42,263 nt of DNA, from the NCBI RefSeq assembly GCF_000248075.1, contig NZ_BAFB01000238.1, forward strand, positions 1 through 42,263. Direction: 5' to 3'. Origin of the DNA: Gordonia otitidis NBRC 100426 (lineage in GTDB: Bacteria > Actinomycetota > Actinomycetes > Mycobacteriales > Mycobacteriaceae). The notes below the pieces were generated by a model. That model had not been told where the DNA came from. It searched no databases and saw nothing but the letters and a program-made list of their open reading frames with translations. How positions within the stretch are numbered: the stretch's first letter is position 1; every line of letters begins with the position of its first letter. A program made the position numbers and the translations under genes. Positions 25,443 through 33,808 of the stretch are shown piece by piece.

Positions 25443-25559
25443 GTGCTCGATTTCGGTGTCGCCTGGGTGGGTGTGTACCTCGCGGTCGCCGGCGTGCTGA
25501 CGTTGATCGCGCCGTGGTCGGTGCGTGAGACGCGAACGGTGGATCTCTCCGAGGTGTGA
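25443..25559 (+). CDS. Possible 38-aa one-helix membrane peptide
   Basis: A GTG-started frame encodes one hydrophobic stretch (VAWVGVYLAVAGVLTLIAPW) and an acidic tail. No ribosome binding site is visible, and the frame upstream is closed by a stop inside the palindrome. It may be a small membrane peptide, the remnant of a longer gene, or chance. The rest of the gap from 25333 to 25591 holds only the palindrome. Confidence 0.2.
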   Translation: MLDFGVAWVGVYLAVAGVLTLIAPWSVRETRTVDLSEV

Positions 25560-25563
25560 CGGG

Positions 25564-25592
25564 TTGCGGACCGCCCACGCTTGCCTGATAGT
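25564..25592 (+). promoter_or_regulatory. Putative promoter of the DoxX-like gene
   Basis: TTGCGG (25564-25569) and GATAGT (25587-25592) are spaced by 17 bp. A transcript from here would start close to the ATG at 25599, that is, leaderless, which fits the absence of a ribosome binding site. Confidence 0.4.
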
Positions 25593-25610
25593 AAGGTAAT
25601 GCTTACCTCA
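25592..25610. promoter_or_regulatory. DtxR/IdeR-like iron box over the DoxX start codon
   Basis: TAAGGTAATGCTTACCTCA fits the IdeR consensus TWAGGTWAGSCTWACCTWA at 17 of 19 positions and contains the perfect inverted pair AGGTAA/TTACCT. It covers the presumed transcription start and the ATG. Binding there by an iron-loaded DtxR/IdeR protein would repress the gene. Confidence 0.6.
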
Positions 25611-26060
25611 CTCGATAGGGCTGCGCCGTGGGCACTGGGCGTGTTCCGCATCGTTGTCGGATTCCTGTTTCTGTGCCACGGCACGTCGACGCTGTTCGGA
25701 TGGCCGATCCCGCCGTACTCGGGCGTCACCGCCGAATTCGGGGCCTGGCCGTCGTGGTGGGTCGCGATGATCGAACTGATCGGCGGTGCGGCGATCATTG
25801 CGGGTGTCGGCACCCGGATCGCCGCGTTCATCGGCTCCGGGGCGATGGCCGTCGCGTACTTCTGGAAGCACCAGGGTGACGGGCTGTTCCCCATCGAGAA
25901 CGAGGGCGAAGCGGCAGCGTTGTTCTGCTGGTCGCTGCTGCTGTTGGTGTTCCTGGGACCTGGCCGACCGGCGTTGGGACCGGTGCTCGCCGCCGGGTTC
26001 GGACGCAAGCGTGCCGAGCGCGATCCCCGTGGCGACGCCGCCATCGGCAGCGCTGCATGA
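25599..26060 (+). CDS. DoxX family integral membrane protein
   Basis: 153 aa with four predicted membrane segments (about residues 10-25, 45-65, 68-85 and 105-125), matching the DoxX/TQO small subunit fold, including an N-terminal FRIVVGFLFLCHG. Mycobacterial relatives of this family take part in membrane redox or oxidative-stress functions with superoxide dismutase and thiol proteins. There is no ribosome binding site before ATG 25599; the earlier in-frame TTG at 25581 would lie in the predicted promoter. The start codon sits inside an iron box, so iron-dependent control is likely. The stop codon lies in the first unit of a tandem repeat. Confidence 0.88.
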   Translation: MLTSLDRAAPWALGVFRIVVGFLFLCHGTSTLFGWPIPPYSGVTAEFGAWPSWWVAMIELIGGAAIIAGVGTRIAAFIGSGAMAVAYFWKHQGDGLFPIENEGEAAALFCWSLLLLVFLGPGRPALGPVLAAGFGRKRAERDPRGDAAIGSAA

Positions 26061-26100
26061 CGAAGCAGCGCTGCGTGGCGAAGTAGCGCTGCGTCACGAA
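26047..26100. repeat. Tandem repeat, three copies of 18 bp, across the DoxX stop codon
   Basis: The copies are 26047-26064, 26065-26082 and 26083-26100, with unit GCAGCGCTGCGTGGCGAA and two or three differences per copy. Each copy contains the palindrome AGCGCT. The first copy includes the stop codon of the DoxX-like gene; the rest is non-coding. Confidence 0.88.
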
Positions 26101-26185
26101 CCTGCGGCGCCAAGGCGGGCGTCGTGGGTGCCGCGCCGGGTAACCTCGGCGGGGTGAGCGAACCGTCGAGTCGCAGGCAGCGGGC

Positions 26186-28021
26186 GTGAGCGCGGCGGAG
26201 ACGCGCTCGGCGACGGTGCGTCGGACACTGCCACCGGCATTGCGCGGGTACCAACGCAGCTGGCTGCGCGCAGACATCCTCGCCGGTGTCACCCTCGCCG
26301 CTGTGGCCATACCGGAATCGATGGGCTACAGCACGATTGCTCACGTGCCGGTCGTGTCCGGCCTCTACACGATCATCCTGCCGACCGTCGTCTTCGCGGT
26401 CATCGGATCGTCGAGGTTGATGGTCGTCGGAGCCGACTCCGCGACGGCGGCCATACTCGGATCGGGCATCGCGGGCATCGGGGTGGCCGGATTGCAACCG
26501 GATTCGGCGGAGTGGCTGGGATTCGCCTCGCTGATCGCGATCGTGACCGGTGTGATGCTCGCGGTGGCGCGGCTCGCACGACTCGGCTTCCTCGGCGACT
26601 TCCTCTCCACCGCAGTTCTTGTCGGGTTTCTCGCGGGTACCGGCATCAGTGTGCTCACCGGGCAGATACCTGGCATGCTCGGCATCTCGGGCAGCGACGG
26701 GCGGATCTGGGAGCGATGGGAGCACGTACTCCAGGAACTTGGTTCGATCCGTTGGGCCGCAGTGGCTTTCGCGGTCGCAACCCTGCTGCTGCTCGCGGTG
26801 GGGCGGCGCTGGTTGACGCGGATACCGATGCCGATCGTCGTCGTTGTCGCGTCGATCGTCGTGGTCTACGCGTTCGGCTGGTCCGACGACGTCCCGGTGA
26901 TCGACACTCTGCATGGAGGGTGGCCACAGTTCGGACTCCCCGATGGTGTCTCCTGGGTCGACATCCCGAAGGCTGCGACGGTGGCGATCGGTTGCGCGGT
27001 GGTGATTCTCGCGCAGAGCGCGGCAACATCGCGGAGTTTCGCGCAGCGTCACGGTGAGGAGGCCAACGTCAACCGCGACATCGTCGGCCTGTCGGCGGCG
27101 AACATCGTCGCGGGCTTCTCGTCGACGTTCGTCGTCAACGGCAGTCCGACGAAAACCCAACTGGTCGAGGAAGAACACGGTCGGACCCAGGTGGCCAACG
27201 TGACGATGGCGGTGGTGGCGCTGATCGTCGTGGTCTTCTTCGACGACGCGCTGGGTTACCTCCCGCATGCTGTCCTGTCGGCGATCGTCGCGGTGGTCGC
27301 CGTCCGGCTGATCGACGTCTCGCAGTTTCGCCGCATGTGGCGGGTACGCAGGTACGAATTCACCATCGCGATACTCACCGCGGTCGTCGTGCTGGTGTTC
27401 GGAGTGCAGACCGGTGTCATCACAGCGATGGGGGCGTCGCTGCTGGCGATGGTCAGGCGTCAGTATCGGCCGGAGCGGTTCGTCGTGGGCGTTTCCGACC
27501 ACGGACGTCACCGGCGGTACGAGTCCGCCACGCCCGGCGCCGAATCGATGCCGGGATTGATCGTCTTCCGCTACGACGCCGACCTGTTCTACGCCAATGC
27601 GAGTCGATTCGCCGACGAGGTCATGGCCCTGGTGAAGGCGGCACCGCATCCGGTGCGATGGATGGTGCTCGACTGCACGGTGATCAGCGATGTCGACTAC
27701 ACGGCATCGACGATGCTGAAAGATCTGATCACCTTCGTGCACAAGCGGAATGCGCACTTCGTGCTGGCGGGCGTCGACCCCGAACTCGGCGATGACCTGC
27801 TCACCGAAGGAGTGCTCGCCGGATTGAATCCCGACCACGTGTTCGCGACCGTCGGCGCCGCTGTGCGGGCTTACGAGGCCGACTACCCCGACGCCGTCGA
27901 GGCTGCGCGCCGAGAGGATTCGACGTCGGCGAAGACGCCGGCGGAGGGCGATGACTCGGGTGGAACCGCTGGATCTGGCCGTGCATCCTCGGGGGCTGCC
28001 GACGGCGGGGGTGCCTCGTGA
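26186..28021 (+). CDS. SulP family anion transporter with STAS domain
   Basis: 611 aa. It shows the SulP N-terminal signature (GVTLAAVAIPESMGYS), ten or more hydrophobic segments to about residue 430, and a C-terminal STAS domain (about 450-560, with GLIVFRYDADLFYANA and LDCTVISDVDYTA). The last 45 residues are a Gly/Ser/Ala-rich tail. Members move sulfate, bicarbonate or other anions across the cell membrane. The start is GTG 26186 with a weak AGGCAG; no better start is in frame. The stop overlaps the DNA ligase start (GTGA). The anion is not determinable. Confidence 0.93.
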   Translation: MSAAETRSATVRRTLPPALRGYQRSWLRADILAGVTLAAVAIPESMGYSTIAHVPVVSGLYTIILPTVVFAVIGSSRLMVVGADSATAAILGSGIAGIGVAGLQPDSAEWLGFASLIAIVTGVMLAVARLARLGFLGDFLSTAVLVGFLAGTGISVLTGQIPGMLGISGSDGRIWERWEHVLQELGSIRWAAVAFAVATLLLLAVGRRWLTRIPMPIVVVVASIVVVYAFGWSDDVPVIDTLHGGWPQFGLPDGVSWVDIPKAATVAIGCAVVILAQSAATSRSFAQRHGEEANVNRDIVGLSAANIVAGFSSTFVVNGSPTKTQLVEEEHGRTQVANVTMAVVALIVVVFFDDALGYLPHAVLSAIVAVVAVRLIDVSQFRRMWRVRRYEFTIAILTAVVVLVFGVQTGVITAMGASLLAMVRRQYRPERFVVGVSDHGRHRRYESATPGAESMPGLIVFRYDADLFYANASRFADEVMALVKAAPHPVRWMVLDCTVISDVDYTASTMLKDLITFVHKRNAHFVLAGVDPELGDDLLTEGVLAGLNPDHVFATVGAAVRAYEADYPDAVEAARREDSTSAKTPAEGDDSGGTAGSGRASSGAADGGGAS

Positions 28022-29532
28022 AGCTCACTCGTGTGGTCACGGCGTCGGCCGAGATGGCTGCCACACGCTCGCGCAAACGAAAGACCGCCGAGCTCGTCGA
28101 ACTGCTGCGGGCCGCCTCGGCCGATGAGATGCCGATCGTGGTCACATGGCTGTCGGGCGAGGTGCCGCAGGGCAAGCTCGGCGTCGGATGGCGCTCATTG
28201 GCGGCACTCGACGTCGCACCTGTCGCGGAGCCGATGCTCGACGTCGTGGACGTCGACGACGTGTTCGAGCTGCTGGCCGCTGCGCGGGGCGCGGGTTCGG
28301 CAGCCGCGCGAACCGACTATCTGGCAGGGCTTTTCGGGCGTGCGACCGATGACGAGCAGGGGTTCCTGCGAAGATTACTGACCGGCGAGTTACGGCAGGG
28401 TTCTCTCGCAGGATTGATGGTCGACGCCGTTGCTGCCGCGACGGATCAGCGCGTCGATCTGGTTCGGAAGGCGCACATGCTGACCGGGTCTCTGTCTGAG
28501 ACGGCGGTCCTCGCAGCCCGTGGCGGCGAAGAGGCACTCGCCGGCGTGCGCCTCGAAGTCGGTCGGGCCATCGCGCCGATGCTGGCGACCCCCGCGGACG
28601 ACCTGACGTCGGCGGTCGCCGATCTCGGACCGGACGTCGTCGTCGACTTCAAACTCGACGGCGCGCGAATCCAGGTGCACCGCAACGATGATGACGTGAA
28701 AGTGTTCACACGCACATTGCGCGACGTGACGAGTCGCGTACCGGACATCGTTGCCGCGGTGCGCGATCTTCCCTGTGACACCGTCATTCTCGACGGTGAG
28801 ACGCTGATGCTCAGCGACGATGGACGTCCACGGCCGTTCCAGGAAACGATGAGCAGGTTCGGTTCGGCGGTCGACGAACAGAACCCGCGTCTGCTGCAGC
28901 CCTTCTTTTTCGACTGTCTGCATCTCGATGGGGTCGATCTGATCGACCTACCCCTCGCACAGCGACTCGACGCGCTCAACTCCGTTGCGCCGCAGTTCCG
29001 CATCCCCTCGGTCACCGACCCGATGCAGGCGCAGGCCCAGTTCGACGCCGCGATCGCCGCCGGACACGAGGGCGTCATGGTGAAGTCGCGCAGCGGTGTC
29101 TATGCGGCGGGACGTCGAGGGCGGTCGTGGCAGAAGGTCAAGCCCGTCCACACACTCGACCTGGTGGTGATCGCCGCAGAGTGGGGATCGGGGCGTCGAC
29201 GAGGGTGGCTGTCGAATCTGCATCTCGGCGCGCGGGACCCTGACGGCGGACCGCCGGTGATGGTCGGAAAGACGTTCAAGGGGCTCACCGACGAGATCCT
29301 CCGCTGGCAGACCGACGAGTTCCCACTGCATGAGGTGTCGCGCACCGAGTACACGGTGTTCCTGCGGCCGGAGATCGTCGTCGAGATCGAACTCGACGGG
29401 GTTCAGCGGAGTTCGAGGTATCCCGGTGGCGTGGCATTGAGGTTCGCGCGTGTGCTGCGGTACCGGCCGGACAAGACCGCCGCGGAGGCCGACACGATCG
29501 ACGCCGTGCGGGAACTGCTGCCCGGACAGTGA
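28018..29532 (+). CDS. ligB: ATP-dependent DNA ligase, LigB type
   Basis: 504 aa, close in length and sequence to M. tuberculosis LigB (Rv3062, 507 aa). Domains: an N-terminal DNA-binding domain (1-180), the nucleotidyltransferase core with the adenylated Lys212 in KLDG and later motifs (ILDGETL, AGHEGVMVK, GRSWQKVKP), and an OB-fold domain (HLGARDP, SSRYPGG). It seals nicks using ATP, as an accessory to the NAD-dependent ligase LigA. It starts with GTG overlapping the transporter stop, so the two are translated together. A terminator hairpin follows. Confidence 0.95.
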   Translation: MKLTRVVTASAEMAATRSRKRKTAELVELLRAASADEMPIVVTWLSGEVPQGKLGVGWRSLAALDVAPVAEPMLDVVDVDDVFELLAAARGAGSAAARTDYLAGLFGRATDDEQGFLRRLLTGELRQGSLAGLMVDAVAAATDQRVDLVRKAHMLTGSLSETAVLAARGGEEALAGVRLEVGRAIAPMLATPADDLTSAVADLGPDVVVDFKLDGARIQVHRNDDDVKVFTRTLRDVTSRVPDIVAAVRDLPCDTVILDGETLMLSDDGRPRPFQETMSRFGSAVDEQNPRLLQPFFFDCLHLDGVDLIDLPLAQRLDALNSVAPQFRIPSVTDPMQAQAQFDAAIAAGHEGVMVKSRSGVYAAGRRGRSWQKVKPVHTLDLVVIAAEWGSGRRRGWLSNLHLGARDPDGGPPVMVGKTFKGLTDEILRWQTDEFPLHEVSRTEYTVFLRPEIVVEIELDGVQRSSRYPGGVALRFARVLRYRPDKTAAEADTIDAVRELLPGQ

Positions 29533-29555
29533 ATCGAGTCCAGCGGTGAACACAC

Positions 29556-29577
29556 GGGGCCGGACCCGACCGGCCCC
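29556..29577. terminator. Bidirectional terminator between ligB and iclR
   Basis: GGGGCCGG (29556-29563) pairs perfectly with CCGGCCCC (29570-29577) around a 6-nt loop. It lies in the 61-bp gap between two convergent genes, so it can serve both. Confidence 0.75.
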
Positions 29578-29593
29578 ACATCGAGCCGCGTGG

Positions 29594-30460
29594 TCAGCCG
29601 CGGTAGCCCAGGCGCCGACTGACCGTGTTCGCCGCCCGGACCACGCCCTCGGCCAGTTCGGGGGCGTCCGCGGGGTCGAGGCGGTAGCGCGGTCCGGAGA
29701 TGCTGAGCGCGGAGACGACAGCTCCCGAGTGATCGCGGACGGGGGCGGCCAGCGCGACCAGCCCGACCTCCAGCTCCTCGTCGGCGAGTGCCCAACCGCG
29801 TGCGGCCGAGGTGGCGACGTCGGCGACGAGCTCGTCGACGTCGGTGATGGTGTTGTCGGTGAAACCTGGCAGACCGCCGGGGTAGAGCGCACGCAGTTCG
29901 GCTTCACTCAGGCCGGTGAGCAGCGCCTTTCCCGAGGACGTGGCGTGCGCCGGTGACGGTTGGCCGATCCAGGTTTTCAACGCGACGCTCGACGATCCCT
30001 GCGATTCGACGACGTTGATGGCCTGCGCGGCGTCGAGGACAGCGAGATTCGTTGTCTCGCCGGTTCTCTCGGCGACCTCGTCGCAGACGTCCTGCCCGAG
30101 CTTGGCGAGGTCGGTGGTGGCCGTGGTCGAGCCGGCGAGTCGGACCACCGTGAATCCGATGCGGTACTTCCGACCACCAGGGGCCTGCTCCACGAAGCCG
30201 CGTGACTCCAGCGACGCGACGATTCTCGAGACTGTCGACTTGTGCACGCCGAGAGCGACGGACAGCTCGGTGATCCCCGCGGTACCGGCGTCGGCGATGA
30301 GCTCCATGATCCGTAGGGCGCGGTCGACGGACTGCACGGCGCCGCCCGCAGCCCGGTCACCGTCGGGCGCGTCAGCGGCCGCAGCCCGGTCACCGTCGGG
30401 CGCGTCAGCGGCCGCAGCCCGGTCACTGCCGGGTGCGTCGTCTGTGCTCATGATGCTCAT
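29594..30460 (-). CDS. IclR-family transcriptional regulator
   Basis: 288 aa. After a 40-residue Ala/Asp-rich N-terminal extension comes the IclR winged helix (AVQSVDRALRIMELIADA, then ELSVALGVHKSTVSRIVASL) and a C-terminal ligand-binding domain (about 110-285, with GQPSPAHATSSGKALL). ATG 30460 has AGGTAGG nearby; ATG 30451 is an alternative. It is the last gene in line with the choline operon and probably controls it, the role usually taken by the TetR-type BetI. Three 18-bp dyad repeats lie directly upstream. The N-terminal extension is encoded by a 33-bp tandem repeat. Confidence 0.92.
   Translation of the reverse strand: MSIMSTDDAPGSDRAAAADAPDGDRAAAADAPDGDRAAGGAVQSVDRALRIMELIADAGTAGITELSVALGVHKSTVSRIVASLESRGFVEQAPGGRKYRIGFTVVRLAGSTTATTDLAKLGQDVCDEVAERTGETTNLAVLDAAQAINVVESQGSSSVALKTWIGQPSPAHATSSGKALLTGLSEAELRALYPGGLPGFTDNTITDVDELVADVATSAARGWALADEELEVGLVALAAPVRDHSGAVVSALSISGPRYRLDPADAPELAEGVVRAANTVSRRLGYRG
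30348..30440 (-). repeat. 33-bp in-frame minisatellite in the IclR gene
   Basis: Two exact copies (30348-30380 and 30381-30413) and a shorter, diverged third (30414-30440). They encode repeats of the 11-residue unit ADAPDGDRAAA, so copy number can change without a frameshift. The segment is outside the DNA-binding domain. Confidence 0.9.
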
Positions 30461-30492
30461 GAGCCTACCTTTGCGGTTCGACCGGCCGGGCC

Positions 30493-30546
30493 GGTTGTCT
30501 CCGTACACCCGGTTGTCTCCGTACACCCAATTGTCTCCGTACACAA
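30493..30546. repeat. Three 18-bp tandem repeats upstream of iclR (possible operators)
   Basis: The copies are 30493-30510, 30511-30528 and 30529-30546, with unit GGTTGTCTCCGTACACCC; the first two are identical. In each copy TTGT and ACA(C/A) face each other as an imperfect dyad, clearest in copy 3 (TTGTCTCCGTACACAA, 12 of 16 positions symmetric). The array ends 32 bp upstream of the iclR ATG, so it could be a set of phased operator sites for autoregulation. Confidence 0.7.
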
Positions 30547-30643
30547 TGTGGACGTGAGCGGGGCGCCACGACAATAATCTCCTCGACACCCCGCTGAGGT
30601 GCGAGTTGTGTACGTACCGCCGCGCCCGTCGCTCTGCTGGCTG

Positions 30644-32230
30644 TCATCGTCCGCGGTGCGCCGTCGTGATCAGGTCGGCGCACTTCTCGGCCATGGTCAT
30701 CACGGTGATGTTCGGGTTGACGACGGGGAGCTTCGGCATCGCCGAAGCGTCGACGACCCGCAGCCCCGTGACGCCCTTGACACGCAATTCGGGGTCGAGC
30801 ACTGCCATCGGGTCCGATGTCGCGCCCATCCGCGCCGTCCCCGCAGGATGGTAGACGGTGTTGTGCGTCTTGTGCATGTAGTCGACGAGTTCGTCGTCAG
30901 TGACGGCGTCGATCCCCGGTGCGAGTTCGCGTTCGATCCATTCGGCCAGAGGGCTCTGCGCACCGATCTCACGCGCGAGTCTGATGCCGGCGAGCATCAC
31001 GGCCTCGTCGTGCCCGTCTGGGTCGGTGAAGTATCGCGGGTCGACGCGCGGCCGATCACGGAAATCGCGCGACCGCAGCGTGACCGTGCCACGTGAAAGG
31101 CCCTGCGTCACATTGGGAGTGAGGCAGAATGCCGACTCGGCGGTCGGATAGCCCCAGCGCAGCGTGTTCATGTCGAATGGCACACTGCCGTAGTGCATCA
31201 TCAGGTCCGAGTGGTCGAGACCGTCCTGCGTGGTCGCGAACAGCCCGATCTCCCACCACTGCGTCGACTCGGTGACCATGGGCCGCGATGCCTCCCAGAA
31301 GACGAGACCTTCGACGTGATCGTCGAGATTCTCGCCGACGCCGGGCGAATCGACGCGCACCGGAACCCCGACCTCACGCAGGTGCGCGGCGGGTCCGATA
31401 CCGCTGAGCATCAACAGTTTCGGCGTATCGATGGCGCCCGCGGTCACGATCACCTCACGACGGGCATCGGCGGTGTCGTATCCAGTGAGATCCGGTCGTA
31501 GATATCGCACGCCCGTCGCGCGCAGCGCGTCATCGATCACGATCTCGCTGACCCAACTCTCGGTCAGCACGGTGAGATTGGGCCGTTTGCCCAGTATCGG
31601 ATGCAGATACGCGTGCGACGACGACATCCGTTCGCCCCGCGCGTTGGCGTTGATCTGCAGCCAGCCGGCCGCATTCAGTTGCCAGTCGTTGCGATTGAAG
31701 GCGACGGTCGGCAGCCCGACCTTGGCCGCGGAATCCAGCACTGCCTGCCCGCACGGATCGTTCGGTGGTACGTCGCGCAACTCGACCGGCCCGCTGTGAC
31801 CATGCGGGTAGCCCTGGTATGTACCCGTCGCCACGTTGTTCTCGACGCGCGATACATACGGCAGTACTCCGTCGGGCCCCCACCCCGTGGCGCCCATCGC
31901 CTCCCAGTCGGACAGACCCTGCGCCAGGGGCCAGAACGCGATACACGAATTGTGCGACGAACACCCGCCGAGAACCTTCGCACGCGCGTGCCGCAGGAAG
32001 CTGTTGCCCTTCTCCTGCGGCTCGACGGGGTAGTCCCAGTCGTAGCCGGAATCGAGCAGGTGCATCCAGTCGGCCAACACGAGGATGGCGGGATCGTCGA
32101 CGTCGCTCGGACCCGCTTCGATGAGGCAGACGGTGACCTCGGGGTCCTCCGAGAGGCGCGCAGCGAGAACACATCCCGCGGTACCACCGCCGGCGATGAC
32201 GTAGTCGTAGACAGCGTGCGAAGGATTCAT
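30644..32230 (-). CDS. codA: Choline oxidase-like GMC oxidoreductase
   Basis: 528 aa GMC flavoprotein. From memory it matches Arthrobacter choline oxidase along its length: the FAD motif GGGTAG, WDYPVEPQEKGNSF, GGCSSHNSC with His93 at the place of the covalent FAD-His99, Ser95 for Ser101, ESTQWWEIG holding the Glu that binds the choline ammonium, VYHPAGT for His466, and VNPNITV for Asn510. Choline oxidase converts choline through betaine aldehyde to glycine betaine with O2, forming H2O2. GGAGG lies inside the 3' end of the permease gene, 1 bp away. BetA-type dehydrogenase is the alternative call, but the residue set favours the oxidase. Confidence 0.88.
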   Translation of the reverse strand: MNPSHAVYDYVIAGGGTAGCVLAARLSEDPEVTVCLIEAGPSDVDDPAILVLADWMHLLDSGYDWDYPVEPQEKGNSFLRHARAKVLGGCSSHNSCIAFWPLAQGLSDWEAMGATGWGPDGVLPYVSRVENNVATGTYQGYPHGHSGPVELRDVPPNDPCGQAVLDSAAKVGLPTVAFNRNDWQLNAAGWLQINANARGERMSSSHAYLHPILGKRPNLTVLTESWVSEIVIDDALRATGVRYLRPDLTGYDTADARREVIVTAGAIDTPKLLMLSGIGPAAHLREVGVPVRVDSPGVGENLDDHVEGLVFWEASRPMVTESTQWWEIGLFATTQDGLDHSDLMMHYGSVPFDMNTLRWGYPTAESAFCLTPNVTQGLSRGTVTLRSRDFRDRPRVDPRYFTDPDGHDEAVMLAGIRLAREIGAQSPLAEWIERELAPGIDAVTDDELVDYMHKTHNTVYHPAGTARMGATSDPMAVLDPELRVKGVTGLRVVDASAMPKLPVVNPNITVMTMAEKCADLITTAHRGR

Positions 32231-32231
32231 G

Positions 32232-33791
32232 TCAGAGACCTCCGCCGATCACGTCTGCGGGTGAACTCGCATGCGACGCGAGGGTCCCGATGTGGCGACG
32301 CCCCACCGTGAAGTACCAGAGCAACCCGAGGCCGAGGATGATCCCGATGTAGACGAAGGCGCCCCACGTGTTGAACCACGGTGTGCCGTAGACAGCGGAG
32401 CGCGGCCACGCCAGGTTCAGCGCCATACCGATGCCCCAGACGACGGCGAGGAGATTGACCGCCAGACCCCAGCGGCCCATCGTGAAGTACCCGCCCTCGG
32501 CGAGATCCTTCGGCGGCCACTCTCCTCGAAACCGCTTGAGCAGCATGGGCATCGTCACCAAGAGATAGGCAAGGTAGATCATGATGATCGCGATCGACGT
32601 GAGCACCGTGAAGATCTTCGGCTGGCCGATGTTGACGACCAGGATGAGCACGGCGAGGATGCCGATCACGAAGGCCGGAATCACCGGTGTCTGACGCTTG
32701 GGATCGACCTTCGCCAGGTGTGCCCCGAACGGCAGTGCGTTGTCGCGCGCCATCGCGAACATCAGGCGGATCGCGGCGGTGTGCACCGCGAGCGAACACA
32801 CGATGACCGCGATGACGATCGCGACGAGGAAGATCTTGCCGAGCGGGCCCCACATTACCGCCTCGACGATGTACTGCAGGCTGCCGTCAGGCCGACCGAG
32901 CTTCGGGTCGTCGAGATCCGGGGCCGCCATGATCGCGAACACCAGTATCGCGCCGCCGATCACGAACGATGCAAGGATGGCGCGCAGGATCGCCTTGGGG
33001 GCCGTGCGTCGAGGTTCGACGGTCTCCTCGCCGAGAGAACTGGCGGTGTCGAACCCGTACATGACGTAGCCGGAGGCCAGTGACGCGACAAGGAAGGCGC
33101 CGAGATACCCGCCACTCTCGCCGGCACCGTAGCCGTGCGTGGAGAAGAAGACCTGGGGGCCGCGAGTGACGTTGCACGCGAGGATGACTACGATGAGTAC
33201 GGCTGCGATCAATTCGACGAACACCCCGACGCTGTTGATCAGCGCCATGAGACGAACACTCCACGCGTTGATCGCGGTGGTGATCGCGATGAGAATCGCA
33301 CCGAGGATGACGGCGTTCACCGCGTACGACGTCGCAGTGGTGCCGTCGCCGTAGATCTGAAAGCCACTCCACAGTCGGGGCAGATTGAGCTGTAGTGCCA
33401 GTACGACGGCGGCGAGCGTCACGATAGACGCCGTCAGCATCAGCCATCCCGCCGACCAGCCGACGAGTTGGGTGCCCAGCCGCTTGGCCCAGTTGTAGAC
33501 CGACCCCGCCACCGGGTACTTGGCCGCGAGTTCCATGAAACACAGTGCGACGCAGAGCTGTCCGACGAAGACGATGGGCCACGACCACAGATAGGCGGGT
33601 CCTGCTGTGCCGAAACCGAAATAGAAGAGTTGGAAGGTGCCGGTGAGGATCGAAATGTAGCTGACGCCGGCGGCGAAGCTCGCGAACTTACCGATACTAC
33701 GGTCGAGTGACTGTTTGTATCCGAAGTCTTCGAGGCCGTCGGCCCCCGGTGTCGTCGACGGCGTGGATGTCGGCGTGGACTCTGTGGCCAT
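32232..33791 (-). CDS. APC superfamily amino acid/choline-type permease
   Basis: 519 aa with about 12 hydrophobic segments and a 30-residue Thr/Ser-rich N-terminus. The first helix region (FASFAAGVSYISILTG), the ELAAKYPVAGSVYNWAKRLG stretch and the EPRRTAPKAILRAI loop place it in the APC family near the amino acid/choline (ACT) transporters. It has GAGGAA before the ATG, follows the betaine aldehyde dehydrogenase gene by 17 bp and precedes the choline oxidase gene by 1 bp. Choline or a related amine is the likely cargo. The operon also has a BCCT carrier, so one may take choline and the other betaine; this is inference. Confidence 0.9.
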   Translation of the reverse strand: MATESTPTSTPSTTPGADGLEDFGYKQSLDRSIGKFASFAAGVSYISILTGTFQLFYFGFGTAGPAYLWSWPIVFVGQLCVALCFMELAAKYPVAGSVYNWAKRLGTQLVGWSAGWLMLTASIVTLAAVVLALQLNLPRLWSGFQIYGDGTTATSYAVNAVILGAILIAITTAINAWSVRLMALINSVGVFVELIAAVLIVVILACNVTRGPQVFFSTHGYGAGESGGYLGAFLVASLASGYVMYGFDTASSLGEETVEPRRTAPKAILRAILASFVIGGAILVFAIMAAPDLDDPKLGRPDGSLQYIVEAVMWGPLGKIFLVAIVIAVIVCSLAVHTAAIRLMFAMARDNALPFGAHLAKVDPKRQTPVIPAFVIGILAVLILVVNIGQPKIFTVLTSIAIIMIYLAYLLVTMPMLLKRFRGEWPPKDLAEGGYFTMGRWGLAVNLLAVVWGIGMALNLAWPRSAVYGTPWFNTWGAFVYIGIILGLGLLWYFTVGRRHIGTLASHASSPADVIGGGL

Positions 33792-33808
33792 GGTTCCTCA
33801 TCATGTGA

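Noticed and set aside
25316..27838. 840-aa open frame on the minus strand
   Set aside because: It runs opposite to the DoxX-like and SulP genes and has Arg/His/Asp-rich, domain-free sequence typical of an antisense shadow in G/C-rich DNA.
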